Origin: Streptomyces sp. NBC_00224
GTDB lineage: Bacteria; Actinomycetota; Actinomycetes; Streptomycetales; Streptomycetaceae
NCBI RefSeq assembly: GCF_041435195.1
Contig: NZ_CP108106.1
Coordinates: forward strand, 2,108,001 to 2,172,000
Direction: 5' to 3'
Length of the DNA: 64,000 nucleotides
Part shown: positions 25,900 through 35,026 of the stretch, in pieces
Layout: each line of letters opens with the position of its first letter
Position numbering within the stretch: the stretch's first letter is position 1
The notes under the pieces: generated by a model
Databases searched by the model: none
What the model was told of the DNA's origin: nothing
Seen by the model: only the letters and a program-made list of their open reading frames with translations
Translations under genes and position numbers: made by a program

Positions 25900-26667
25900 T
25901 CAGGACGGCTTGCGGCCCAGGAGCTTGTTGGCGCGCGAGCCGACGCCCCAGGCGGTGACCCGCCACAGCGCCTCGACGATGATGTCGTTGCTCATCTTGG
26001 AGTCGCCGCGCTCGCGCTCGACGAAGGTGATCGGCACCTCGACCACGTGGTAGCCGGCGGCGACGGCACGGCGGGCCAGGTCGACCTGGAAGCAGTAGCC
26101 CTGCGAGGCCACCTCGTCCAGGCCGAGGCCTTCGAGGGTCTCGCGGCGGAAGGCCCGGAACCCGCCGGTGACATCGCGGATGTCCACGCCGAGCAGCAGC
26201 CGGGAGTAGGTGGAGCCGCCGCGGGAGATGAACTCGCGGCTCTTGGGCCAGTTCACCACCCGGCCGCCCGGCACCCAGCGCGAGCCGAGGACCAGGTCGG
26301 CCCCCTTGAGCGCGGTGAGCAGCCGGGGCAGCTCCTCGGGCTGGTGGGAGCCGTCGGCGTCCATCTCGACCAGGACGTCGTAGCCCTCGTCGGCGCCCCA
26401 GCGGAAGCCCGCGAGGTAGGCGGCGCCCAGGCCCTCCTTGCCCTTGCGGTGCAGGACGTGGACGTGGTCGTCCTCGGCGGCCAGCTCGTCGGCGATCTTG
26501 CCGGTGCCGTCGGGGCTGTTGTCGTCGGCGATCAGGACGTGGGCCTCGGGGACCGACTCCCTGACGCGGGAGACGATCGGCTTGATGTTCTCCGCCTCGT
26601 TGTAGGTCGGAATGATCACCAAGGCTCTGCCGAGCGGGCCGTACCGCCTCTGACCGCCGTCGTTCAC
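25900..26667 (-). CDS. ppm1: Polyprenol monophosphomannose synthase (GT2 family)
   Basis: Glycosyltransferase of 255 aa that makes polyprenyl phosphomannose from GDP-mannose, the donor for protein O-mannosylation in Streptomyces. GT2/DPM motifs are in order: VIIPTYNEAENI near residue 18, LIADDNSPDGTGKIADEL, GKEGLGAAYLAGF, the metal-binding VEMDADGSHQPEELPRLL, and SQGYCFQVDLARRAV. No transmembrane or Lnt-like acyltransferase domain is fused, unlike the mycobacterial bifunctional Ppm1. The ATG at 26667 starts a frame with good GC3. A TTGACA promoter lies about 270 bp upstream. Gene order next to fxsA and rbpA agrees with other Streptomyces. Confidence 0.92.
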   Translation of the reverse strand: MNDGGQRRYGPLGRALVIIPTYNEAENIKPIVSRVRESVPEAHVLIADDNSPDGTGKIADELAAEDDHVHVLHRKGKEGLGAAYLAGFRWGADEGYDVLVEMDADGSHQPEELPRLLTALKGADLVLGSRWVPGGRVVNWPKSREFISRGGSTYSRLLLGVDIRDVTGGFRAFRRETLEGLGLDEVASQGYCFQVDLARRAVAAGYHVVEVPITFVERERGDSKMSNDIIVEALWRVTAWGVGSRANKLLGRKPS

Positions 26668-27079
26668 TGCTGCCCCTTATTGTCCGTACGCAGGGCACCA
26701 CCATAGCGAGCGGTCCGGGCACTCCCGCACCGCGAGGTCCCGGGGTGTCGGAATGGGGGCCCGGCGCCCTTCGGGCCGGCCTGGGACCCGCTGGCTGCGG
26801 GCTGCCTGGAGCCGTTGTCTACTGAACGTCCGGACCCCATCCGGGTCGCACCCTCCCCCGAGCTCCCGCGGAGCAGGGGGGACCCCCCGGACGGCAGAAA
26901 CCTTCTGTCGGCCGGACGTCCTGTGGTGGACCCGGCCGAACCTACCCGCCCCCGGCCGCTCTCTGTCAACAGCCGTTTGACCTGCGGCGTCGAGGGAAAC
27001 CAGCAGGTCAGCAAGGAAGATCCGCAGGTGACGGCAGCGCCCGGAGGGCAGCCTGACGGGTGTACGAAATGTCCCTACG
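26668..27079. other. 412-bp intergenic region with promoter and G/C-rich hairpin module
   Basis: No gene defended. It holds a minus-strand promoter (26939-26969) for ppm1 and a hairpin module at about 26851-26888 (CTCCCCCGAGCTC ... GAGCAGGGGGGACCCC). A related module is nested inside MITE copy B at about 36462-36500. Confidence 0.5.
26939..26969 (-). promoter_or_regulatory. HrdB-type promoter upstream of ppm1
   Basis: Minus strand: consensus -35 TTGACA (26969-26964), 19 bp, -10 TAGGTT (26944-26939). The -35 is perfect; the spacer is slightly long. The resulting leader would include the hairpin module at 26851-26888. Confidence 0.5.
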
Positions 27080-28759
27080 TCACTCGTTCGGCCGGACGAA
27101 GACCGTTTGTCCGAACACCACCGTGCGCAGGCAGACCGGCAGCGCCGCCCCGGGGCTGAGGTCCGGCAGTCCGGGCGTCCCCGAGCGCGGGTCGGTCGAC
27201 CAGCGGGCCACCCGGTCGTCCGGCGCCTGCACCACGAGCTCGCCGGTGCGCCACACCGCGTAGTCGGCGGGCGCGCCCGGCACCAGGGTGCCCGCGTCGT
27301 CCCGGCCGATGGCGCGCCAGCCGCCCCGGGTGTGGGCGGTGAAGGCGGCGCGGGCCGAGACCCGGTGCTCGGGGGTCCGGTGGAAGGCGGCGGCGCGGAC
27401 GGTGCCCCACGGATCCAGCGGGGTGACCGGCGAGTCCGAGCCGAAGGCGAGCGGCACCCCGGCGCGCAGCAGGGCCGCGTACGGGTTGAGGGTGCGCGCC
27501 CGCTCGACACCGAGCCGCTCGGCGTACATGCCCTCCTCGCCGCCCCACAGCGCGTCGAACGCGGGCTGTACGGAGGCGGTGAGGCCGAGCTCGGCGAAGG
27601 CGGCGATGGTCTCGGGCGTGAGCATCTCGGCGTGCTCCACGCGGTGCCGGGCGGCGCGGACGCGGGCCAGGCCCACCTTCGCGGCGGCGGCCCGCACCCC
27701 CTCGACGACCGCGGTGACGGCGGCGTCCCCGATGGCGTGGAACCCGGCCTGGAGCCCGGCCTCGGTGCAGGCGACCACATGGGCGGCGACGTCCGCCGCG
27801 TCCAGGTGGCCGGTGCCGGTGTGCGGGGCGTCGGCGTACGGCTCGTGCAGACAGGCGGTGTGCGAGCCGAGCGCGCCGTCGACGAAGAGGTCCCCGGCCG
27901 CGCCGAGCGCGCCGAGTTCGCGGATGCGATCGGCGTCCTTGGGGCCGGTGACCCGCTCGGCCCAGTAGCCGAAGACGCGCGGGCCCGCCTCGTCGCGGGC
28001 CAGCTTCAGGAGCGAGGTGAAGTCGTCCTCGTCGGAGATCTCGGGGCCGCCGCACTCGTGGAGGGTGCCGATGCCGAGCGAGGCCGCCCGGTGCAGCGCG
28101 GCCCGCTGGGCCTCCTCGCGCTGGCGCGGGGTGATCGCCGCGTGGGCGGCGGCCCGTACCGCGTGGTGGGCGGCGGCGGTCAGCGGGGCGTCCGGGTGGT
28201 AGCCGTCGAGCCCGGTGACGCCGGGGATCCGGTCGAGCAGCGCGGTGGTCGCGACGGCCGAGTGGACGTCGATGCGCGGCAGGTAGAGCGGGCGGCCGCC
28301 GGTGGCCTCGTCGAGCTCGGCGCGGGTGGGCGGGGTCCGCTCGGGCCAGCGCGCGGAGTCCCACCCGTGGCCGAGCAGCACGTCGTCGTCGGGGCGGGAC
28401 GCGGCGTACGCCCGTACCGCCGCCAGGGCCTCGGCGCGGGTGCGGGCGGACGACAGGTCGAGGCCGGTGAGCGCCAGGCCGGTGGCCGTGGTGTGCACAT
28501 GCGCATCGGTGAACGCCGGGGTGACCAGGGCCCCTTCGAGGTCGATCACCTCGTCGACGCCGGCCGCGAAGGCGTCGGCCGCGCCCTCGGAGCCGACCCA
28601 GGCGACGTGCCCGCGTTCGACGACCATCGCCGTGGCGAACGGGTCGGCGGGGCTGTGGACCTCCCCGCCGCGCAGGAGCACGGTGCGGTGGTCGGGCTCG
28701 CCGGTGGACAGCGGGGCAACGGTTCGGGCCGGAAGGGCGGCGGCGCTCTCGGAACTCAT
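27080..28759 (-). CDS. YtcJ-like metal-dependent amidohydrolase
   Basis: Amidohydrolase of the YtcJ/EXE-type, 559 aa, probably cytosolic. The N-terminal beta-sandwich (LLRGGEVHSPADPFATAMVVERGHVAWVG) leads to the metal-binding start of the barrel TPAFTDAHVHTTATG (His-x-His). Other metal or catalytic stretches are DGALGSHTACLHEPY, GFHAIGDAAVTAVVEG (His), RHRVEHAEMLTPE (His) and LAFGSDSPVTPLDPW (Asp). Substrate unknown; relatives act on amides or enamides. The gene is followed on the same strand by nothing until ppm1, and its ATG lies 9 bp after the Lrp/AsnC stop, so the two are likely co-transcribed. Confidence 0.88.
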   Translation of the reverse strand: MSSESAAALPARTVAPLSTGEPDHRTVLLRGGEVHSPADPFATAMVVERGHVAWVGSEGAADAFAAGVDEVIDLEGALVTPAFTDAHVHTTATGLALTGLDLSSARTRAEALAAVRAYAASRPDDDVLLGHGWDSARWPERTPPTRAELDEATGGRPLYLPRIDVHSAVATTALLDRIPGVTGLDGYHPDAPLTAAAHHAVRAAAHAAITPRQREEAQRAALHRAASLGIGTLHECGGPEISDEDDFTSLLKLARDEAGPRVFGYWAERVTGPKDADRIRELGALGAAGDLFVDGALGSHTACLHEPYADAPHTGTGHLDAADVAAHVVACTEAGLQAGFHAIGDAAVTAVVEGVRAAAAKVGLARVRAARHRVEHAEMLTPETIAAFAELGLTASVQPAFDALWGGEEGMYAERLGVERARTLNPYAALLRAGVPLAFGSDSPVTPLDPWGTVRAAAFHRTPEHRVSARAAFTAHTRGGWRAIGRDDAGTLVPGAPADYAVWRTGELVVQAPDDRVARWSTDPRSGTPGLPDLSPGAALPVCLRTVVFGQTVFVRPNE

Positions 28760-28768
28760 GGGAACAGC

Positions 28769-29209
28769 CTAGATACGCGGCGGCCGTGCCTCGTACGGGG
28801 TCGAGAGAACGACGGTCGTCCGGGTGGAGACGCCGGCCAGCGAACGGATGCGGGTCAGCAGGTGCTCCAGCTCAAGGGGCGTGGCCACCCGCACCTTGAG
28901 GATGTAGTTCTCGTCGCCCGCGACGCTGTGGCACGCCTCTATCTCCGGCACGTCGGCCAGCCGTTCGGCGATGTCGTCGGGCGCGCTCGGGTCGAACGGC
29001 TTGACCGAGATGAACGCGGTCAGCGGCAGCCCCACCGCCTCGGGGTCCACGACGGCGACATAGCCGCGGATGACTCCGCGCTGCTCCAGACGGCGTACCC
29101 GCTGGTGTACGGCCGAGGTGGACAGGCCTGTGGCCTTGCCCAGGTCGGTGTAGCTCATCCGCCCGTCCTTGACGAGCAGATCCACGATCTGACGGTCCAG
29201 CTCCTCCAT
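28769..29209 (-). CDS. Lrp/AsnC family transcriptional regulator
   Basis: Feast/famine regulator of 146 aa. The N-terminal helix-turn-helix EELDRQIVDLLVKDGRMSYTDLGKATGLSTSAVHQRVRRLEQRGVIRGY is followed by the RAM ligand-binding domain (VDPEAVGLPLTAFISVKPFDP ... HSVAGDENYILKVRVATPLELEHLLTRI). The ATG at 29209 was chosen since the helix-turn-helix starts directly there. It sits 9 bp upstream of the amidohydrolase, which may be its target. Ligand is probably an amino acid. Confidence 0.92.
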   Translation of the reverse strand: MEELDRQIVDLLVKDGRMSYTDLGKATGLSTSAVHQRVRRLEQRGVIRGYVAVVDPEAVGLPLTAFISVKPFDPSAPDDIAERLADVPEIEACHSVAGDENYILKVRVATPLELEHLLTRIRSLAGVSTRTTVVLSTPYEARPPRI

Positions 29210-29412
29210 GCGGATCAACCTATTCCCACAGGTCCCCTCAGGCACAGTCGGCGGCAACCGGAAGGGGCACCTGCGGGGGGCATGTGACGAATGCCACAGG
29301 CTTGTGACGTGCTGCGGCGGGGCGCCGCGGTTACGGCGGGGGCCTGGCGGGAATTGCTTGCTTTGGTCGCGGCGACGGCGCCTTGCCGGCCCACCCGAGG
29401 GGGAGAACCCAA

Positions 29413-29853
29413 ATGCAGAACATGAAGCGTGGCGGACGTGTGTCGAATGAACGCACCGATGAACGCACCGATCCGGAGCCCGTTGATCGCACCGTCGAGG
29501 ACGAGCTCACCGACGACGAGGCGACGGACGCCTACGACACCTTCGAGATGTACCGGGTGATCTGCCCGGACTGCGCCCAGCCGATCGCGCTCCTCGCGGA
29601 CGAGACGGTGCTGCCGGAGCACGCGCTGTGCCCGAGCCCCTGGAACCCGTTCGTCCTCACGGTGTGCGCCGGGACCGGCCGCGCCGCCTCGCAGAGCAGG
29701 CCCGCGGACACCTCCAAGGACGTCCAGGAGCAGGACACCGCGCTGCTCCTGACGCTCCCCCAGGGCCTGGACTGGCGGACGCAGCCCTTCTCGCACGTCC
29801 ACGGTCCGGGCTCGCGTCCGATGCGGGTGCCGGGCATGCGACGTGCCGCCTAG
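29413..29853 (+). CDS. Conserved hypothetical protein with CxxC motif
   Basis: Soluble protein of 146 aa, not recognised by function. The first 45 residues are charged and contain a small duplication (NERTDERTD, from a 12-bp DNA repeat at about 29450-29473). The central part has YRVICPDCAQPIALLADETVLPEHALCPSPWNPF, a CxxC pair plus a further Cys that could bind zinc. The C terminus is Pro/Arg-rich. The ATG follows GGGGGAG by 9 nt. It is divergent from the Lrp/AsnC gene and convergent with the phosphotransferase, just 12 bp away. Just after its TAG stop is GAGCCTGTCCGGGT, similar to the end of the MITE terminal repeat. Confidence 0.75.
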   Translation: MQNMKRGGRVSNERTDERTDPEPVDRTVEDELTDDEATDAYDTFEMYRVICPDCAQPIALLADETVLPEHALCPSPWNPFVLTVCAGTGRAASQSRPADTSKDVQEQDTALLLTLPQGLDWRTQPFSHVHGPGSRPMRVPGMRRAA

Positions 29854-29865
29854 AGCCTGTCCGGG

Positions 29866-30960
29866 TCAGTCCCAGTACGTTCCCCGCACCATCGCCTCCA
29901 GGCTGCCCCGGTGCAGGATCAGCGCGTCCGGGTCCTCGGGGGCCCGGACCTCGCCGAAGTGCAGCTGCCGGTAGGCGATCCTGAGCATCACCACGGCGTG
30001 CCGCAGGGCGGCGTAGAGCGTGTGGAACTCCATGGCGCGCGGGGTGTGCCCGGTCAACTCGGCGTAGCGCGCCTCGATGTGGTCCCGCCTCAGGAAGTCG
30101 GGCAGGCCCGGTTGGCCGAAACTCACCGTCAGATCCTGGAAGAAGCGGTGCAGATAGACGGTCCAGCCGAGGTCGAGTTCGCGCGGGCCCAGGGCCGCCA
30201 TCTCCCAATCGAGGACGGCGGCGGGCTCGAATCCGTCGTAGACGATGTTGCCGATCCGCGCGTCGCCCCAGCAGAGCACCGCCGGACCTTCGTCGGTGGG
30301 CCAGTGCACGTCGAGCCAGTCGAAGGCGGACTCGATGAGCGGGGAGCGGGTCAGACCGTCCACCACCCAGTCGTAGTAGGCCCGTTGGGCCGCCACATGG
30401 CGCCGCAGGGGTGAGCCCTCGCCCTCCGGGAGCAGGAAGGCGGCCTCCTCGGCCGGGAACCGGTCGTGCAGCCGGGCGAGCACCGCGACCGTGGCGTCCT
30501 GAAGGCGCGCCCGCTCGGCGTCGCTCGCGGAGTGCAGCCAGTTCCCCTCGTACGTATAGGGCATGACGTCGGGCGGTACGCGCCCCTCGGCGCGCTCCAT
30601 CACGAAGAACGGGGCGCCGAGCGCGGTGGGGTCCTCTTCCAGCCACAGCACCCGGGGCACCGGGACGTCGGTGTGCTCGGCGACCAGGCGCATCACCCGG
30701 TGCTGGCGGGCCATGTCGTAGACCGGGAAGACGGTGTACGCGGCGGGGTCGGCGGCGAGCCGCAGGGCGCAGGCGCGCACCTGCGCGTCCGGGTGGTCGA
30801 GGCCGAAGAGCAGGGTCTCGCTCGACATGCCGTTGGAGGCCGGGACCTCGACGTCGGTGACACGGGCGCCGGGCAGCCGTGCGTCGAGCCAGCCGGTGAG
30901 CCGGCGGGTGAGCTCCTGGAGGTCGCGCGTGGTGGTGCGGGGGCGTGGTGCCGTGGCCAT
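29866..30960 (-). CDS. Phosphotransferase family protein (APH/ACAD10-like kinase fold)
   Basis: Aminoglycoside-phosphotransferase-like kinase of 364 aa. The N lobe includes ASNGMSSETLLFGL and YDMARQHRVMRLVAEHTDVPVPRVLWLEED. The catalytic loop reads VLCWGDARIGNIVYD, with Trp in place of the usual His of HGD, followed by AAVLDWEMAALGPRELDLGW, the Mg-binding DxE-type segment. Such proteins in actinobacteria often accompany acyl-CoA dehydrogenases and may phosphorylate hydroxyacyl-CoA or other small alcohols. It lies 25 bp after a conserved unknown gene on the same strand and 1.2 kb from an acyl-CoA dehydrogenase, consistent with a lipid-catabolic role, which is inference. Confidence 0.85.
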   Translation of the reverse strand: MATAPRPRTTTRDLQELTRRLTGWLDARLPGARVTDVEVPASNGMSSETLLFGLDHPDAQVRACALRLAADPAAYTVFPVYDMARQHRVMRLVAEHTDVPVPRVLWLEEDPTALGAPFFVMERAEGRVPPDVMPYTYEGNWLHSASDAERARLQDATVAVLARLHDRFPAEEAAFLLPEGEGSPLRRHVAAQRAYYDWVVDGLTRSPLIESAFDWLDVHWPTDEGPAVLCWGDARIGNIVYDGFEPAAVLDWEMAALGPRELDLGWTVYLHRFFQDLTVSFGQPGLPDFLRRDHIEARYAELTGHTPRAMEFHTLYAALRHAVVMLRIAYRQLHFGEVRAPEDPDALILHRGSLEAMVRGTYWD

Positions 30961-30985
30961 GGGCGGTTCCCTTCTCGCGGAGGGG

Positions 30986-32107
30986 TCAGGGCGCGACGGA
31001 GGTGTACGTGGCGAAGCCGCTGGGGTCGTGGCGGCCGAAGCTGCCGTGCTCGAAGATGCCGTATCCGGTCCGCCCGTCGAGGGTGAAGCGGGCGGCGTGG
31101 TCGGTGACTCCGTAGGCGGCCATCGGGTGGGCGGCCGGGTCGGAGAGGTCGTAGCGGCGGCGGTCGATCCAGCCCCGGCCCTGCCAGGTGCCGTGCTGCC
31201 AGTCGTCGGCGGGCGGATACCCGGCGCCGACGGCCAGCGGCGAGGAGGCGAGCACCTCGACGCCGACTTCGAGGGACTTGCGGGCGGTGTCGGTGAGGTG
31301 GACGACCGCGCGTTCGGGGTGGCGGGTGCCGGACCGGTAGGTGATGTCGGCCCGGGGCCAGCCCAGTTGGGCGTCGGGGTGGCCCTCGCGGACGAGCACG
31401 GCCTCGTTGAGCGTGCGGTAGCCGTCGGCGTCCTCCTGGGCGATGACCATCAGGAAGCGGTCGTCGAAGCGGACCGGCATCCAGAGCCAGTGGAACCCCT
31501 CGGGCCGGTGCTCCTCGGCGCGCCCGTCGCTCTCGCCGGGGATCGGCCGCACCCCCCAGCTGCGGTCGCGGGTGCCGGTCCACTCCCCCGCCGTGACCGG
31601 TATCTCCTCGCCCGCGACCCGGATCGTGCCGGTGCAGTGGCCCGCCTGGACGAAGCGGCGGCCTTCGAGGGTGAGGCGGTCGCCCCGGCGCTGGACGTGG
31701 TGCGGCTCCCAGACGGCCGGGAAGGCGGCCTGCCAGGTGATCTCGTACGAGAGCGAGCCGGGGTCGGCGGGGTCCGGGGCGCAGTGCAGGGTGAGGCGGC
31801 GCAGCGGCTCGTCGACGGTGATACGCAGCGGGCCGACCGAGAGGTTCATCCGGTCGTCGGTGAGCGCGTCGCCGGCGCGGACGGCGTGCAGTTGGTCGCC
31901 GAGGCGCAGGGTGGCGTAGGCGTCGATGACCCCGGTGTTGGGGTAGACGCCGAGTCCGGCGATCAGCAGCGCGCGGCCGTGGTGGTCGAAGACGTGGAAG
32001 ATGCAGCGGTCGTAGGCGTTGCGGTCGCCGGTGGCGACGTGTTTCAGGGAGAGCGGGACCTGGTGGATCGGGTATTCGTCGAGTGCGATCGGACGGTCCT
32101 GGGACAC
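30986..32107 (-). CDS. Conserved hypothetical protein (DUF7065/DUF7064-like)
   Basis: Soluble protein of 373 aa with many beta strands and aromatic residues and no membrane segment. Distinctive stretches are IHQVPLSLKHVATGDRNAYDR near the N terminus, LLIAGLGVYPNTGVIDAYATLRLGDQLHAVR, and the central GTRDRSWGVRPIPGE and FHWLWMPVRFDD. This pattern is found in actinobacterial proteins next to the APH-like phosphotransferases, exactly as here (25-bp gap). The function is unknown; a lipid- or steroid-binding beta-sandwich is a guess. The ATG has a GGAGG site upstream. Confidence 0.75.
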   Translation of the reverse strand: MSQDRPIALDEYPIHQVPLSLKHVATGDRNAYDRCIFHVFDHHGRALLIAGLGVYPNTGVIDAYATLRLGDQLHAVRAGDALTDDRMNLSVGPLRITVDEPLRRLTLHCAPDPADPGSLSYEITWQAAFPAVWEPHHVQRRGDRLTLEGRRFVQAGHCTGTIRVAGEEIPVTAGEWTGTRDRSWGVRPIPGESDGRAEEHRPEGFHWLWMPVRFDDRFLMVIAQEDADGYRTLNEAVLVREGHPDAQLGWPRADITYRSGTRHPERAVVHLTDTARKSLEVGVEVLASSPLAVGAGYPPADDWQHGTWQGRGWIDRRRYDLSDPAAHPMAAYGVTDHAARFTLDGRTGYGIFEHGSFGRHDPSGFATYTSVAP

Positions 32108-32217
32108 GGCTGACCTCCTTGGACGACAGGGAAGTTGACGGTACGTCAGATGCCGTGAAAATCCAGCCCCCGCGGGCCGGGGCGTACGGATTCACACACC
32201 CCGGCCCGTACGAGAGG

Positions 32218-33390
32218 TCAGCGGGTCTCCGGCCCGGCCAGGTGGCGGGCGACGACCATCCGCTGGATCTGGTTGGTGCCCTCGACGATCTGGAGGACCT
32301 TGGCCTCGCGCATCAGGCGCTCGACCGGGAAGTCGGCGGTGTAGCCGTAGCCGCCGAGCACCTGGACCGCGTCGATGGTGACCTTCATCGCCGCGTCCGT
32401 GCAGAACAGCTTCGCCATCGCGGCCTCCTTGGAGAAGGGCCGTCCGGCATCCCGCAGCCGCGCGGCCGACAGGTACAGCGCCCGGCCCGCCTCGATCTGG
32501 GTGGCCATGTCCGCCAGCATGAACCGCAGGCCCTGGAAGTCCGCGATGGGCCGGCCGAACTGCTGCCGTCCGGTCGCATACGCCACCGCCTCGTCCAGGG
32601 CGGCCTGGGCGACGCCGATGGCGCAGGCGGCGATCCCGAGCCGGCCGGAGTCCAGGGCGGAGAGCGCGATGGCGAAGCCCTGGCCCTCCTCGCCGAGGCG
32701 CCGGCTGTCGGGCACCCGGACCCCGTCGAAGTGCAGCTGGGCGGTGGGCGAGCCCTTCATGCCCATCTTCTTCTCGGGGGCGGCCGCGCTCAGCCCCTCG
32801 GCGTCGCCGGGGACCAGGAAGGCCGTGATGCCCCGGGCACCTTCGCCGCCGGTGCGGGCGAGGACCGTGTAGAAGTCGGCGATCCCGCCGTGGGTGATCC
32901 AGGCCTTGGTCCCGGTGATCACCCAGTCGTCGCCATCGCGGACTGCCTTGGTGCGCAGTGAGGCCGCGTCGGAGCCCGCGGCGGGCTCGGAGAGGCAGTA
33001 CGCGCCGAGCAGACCGCCGCCGAGCATGGCGGGCAGATGGTCGGCCTGCTGCTGCTTGGTGCCGTAGCCCGCCAGGGCGTGGCAGGCCAGCGAGTGGACG
33101 CTGACGCCGAGGCCGACCGTGAGGCGGGCGGCGGCGAGCTCTTCGAGGACCTGGAGATACACCTCGTACGGCTGGTCACCGCCGCCGAACTCGGAGTCGT
33201 ACGGAAGGCCGAGCAGCCCGGATTCGGACAGCAGCGAGAAGACCTCGCGCGGAAAGTGTCCGGCGTCCTCCTGCTCGGCGGCATGAGGAGCGATCTCCCG
33301 CTGGACGATGTCGCGTACCAGCGCAACGAGGTCCCGGGCCTCCTCGGTGGGCAGCTGTCGGTCCACCGGCTGCGGGGCGCGGTCGGGCAT
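32218..33390 (-). CDS. Acyl-CoA dehydrogenase
   Basis: FAD enzyme of 390 aa, the usual length, catalysing alpha,beta-dehydrogenation of acyl-CoA in fatty acid or branched-chain amino acid breakdown. Signatures are YCLSEPAAGSDAASLRTKA and WVITGTKAWITHGGIADFYTVLART (ACAD signature 1 region), QFGRPIADFQGLRFMLADMAT, and the C-terminal VEGTNQIQRMVVARHLAG with the catalytic-type Glu. The ATG at 33390 gives a typical N terminus (LVALVRDIVQREIAPHAAEQE). It is monocistronic; the 110-bp gap to the downstream gene and 337 bp upstream contain the chitinase promoter in the opposite direction. Confidence 0.93.
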   Translation of the reverse strand: MPDRAPQPVDRQLPTEEARDLVALVRDIVQREIAPHAAEQEDAGHFPREVFSLLSESGLLGLPYDSEFGGGDQPYEVYLQVLEELAAARLTVGLGVSVHSLACHALAGYGTKQQQADHLPAMLGGGLLGAYCLSEPAAGSDAASLRTKAVRDGDDWVITGTKAWITHGGIADFYTVLARTGGEGARGITAFLVPGDAEGLSAAAPEKKMGMKGSPTAQLHFDGVRVPDSRRLGEEGQGFAIALSALDSGRLGIAACAIGVAQAALDEAVAYATGRQQFGRPIADFQGLRFMLADMATQIEAGRALYLSAARLRDAGRPFSKEAAMAKLFCTDAAMKVTIDAVQVLGGYGYTADFPVERLMREAKVLQIVEGTNQIQRMVVARHLAGPETR

Positions 33391-33727
33391 GGCGGCGCTC
33401 TCCTCCCTGTCGGGCGCTTCGGCGGACGCGCGCGCAGGGTGTGGCGGCGCCGCCGGTGACTCTGCTGGACAGCCGATGCCTACCCTCCCGGATCACGGAA
33501 GCTGCAGGCTGGTGGCTGTGGCGCTGTGAGTATGCCCGATCGGACGCGTCCAGTCACTGGTTCCAAGATCACGGATTGCCCATACGGCAGTTACGGAATG
33601 AGCTGCTCCGAAGTTGGTCCGAACCATTGACGGAACTGGTCTAGTCCTCCTACCGTTCCGTTGAACGATTCACCGCGTTCATGTCAAGCACCTGTGAACG
33701 GCTCCCCTCCCCCACGAGGAGATCACG
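33391..33727. other. Divergent intergenic region between acyl-CoA dehydrogenase and chitinase D
   Basis: About 340 bp with no gene. The right half is the chitinase promoter with 12-bp direct repeats (33614-33656). GC content drops sharply between about 33520 and 33680. Confidence 0.6.
33614..33656 (+). promoter_or_regulatory. Chitinase-type promoter with 12-bp direct repeats and DasR-like site (chiD)
   Basis: Repeat 1 TTGGTCCGAACC (33614-33625), -35 TTGACG (33627-33632), repeat 2 CTGGTCTAGTCC (33636-33647), -10 TACCGT (33651-33656, 18-bp spacer). The sequence ACTGGTCTAGTCC (33635-33647) resembles the DasR operator consensus ACTGGTCTAGACCACT. Direct repeats of this type overlap the promoters of known Streptomyces chitinase genes and mediate chitin induction and glucose repression. 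Confidence 0.8.
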
Positions 33728-34969
<1,242 letters not shown>

Positions 34970-34987
34970 CCCGGGAGCGGGGCGACG

Positions 34988-35020
34988 AGGGGCGGCCGGC
35001 CGTGTGGCCCGGCCGCCCCT
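34988..35020 (+). terminator. Hairpin terminator between chiD and the TetR gene
   Basis: 12-bp perfect stem AGGGGCGGCCGG (34988-34999) and CCGGCCGCCCCT (35009-35020), 9-nt loop, between convergent genes. No clear T-tract on either side. Confidence 0.7.
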
Positions 35021-35026
35021 GCGTCG

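Noticed and set aside
27107..29287. Plus-strand 726-residue frame antisense to amidohydrolase and Lrp
   Set aside because: Low-complexity shadow of two well-supported minus-strand genes.
29450..29473. 12-bp duplication in the CxxC protein as a regulatory repeat
   Set aside because: It is a single in-frame duplication in the coding region (ERTDERTD), without other copies.
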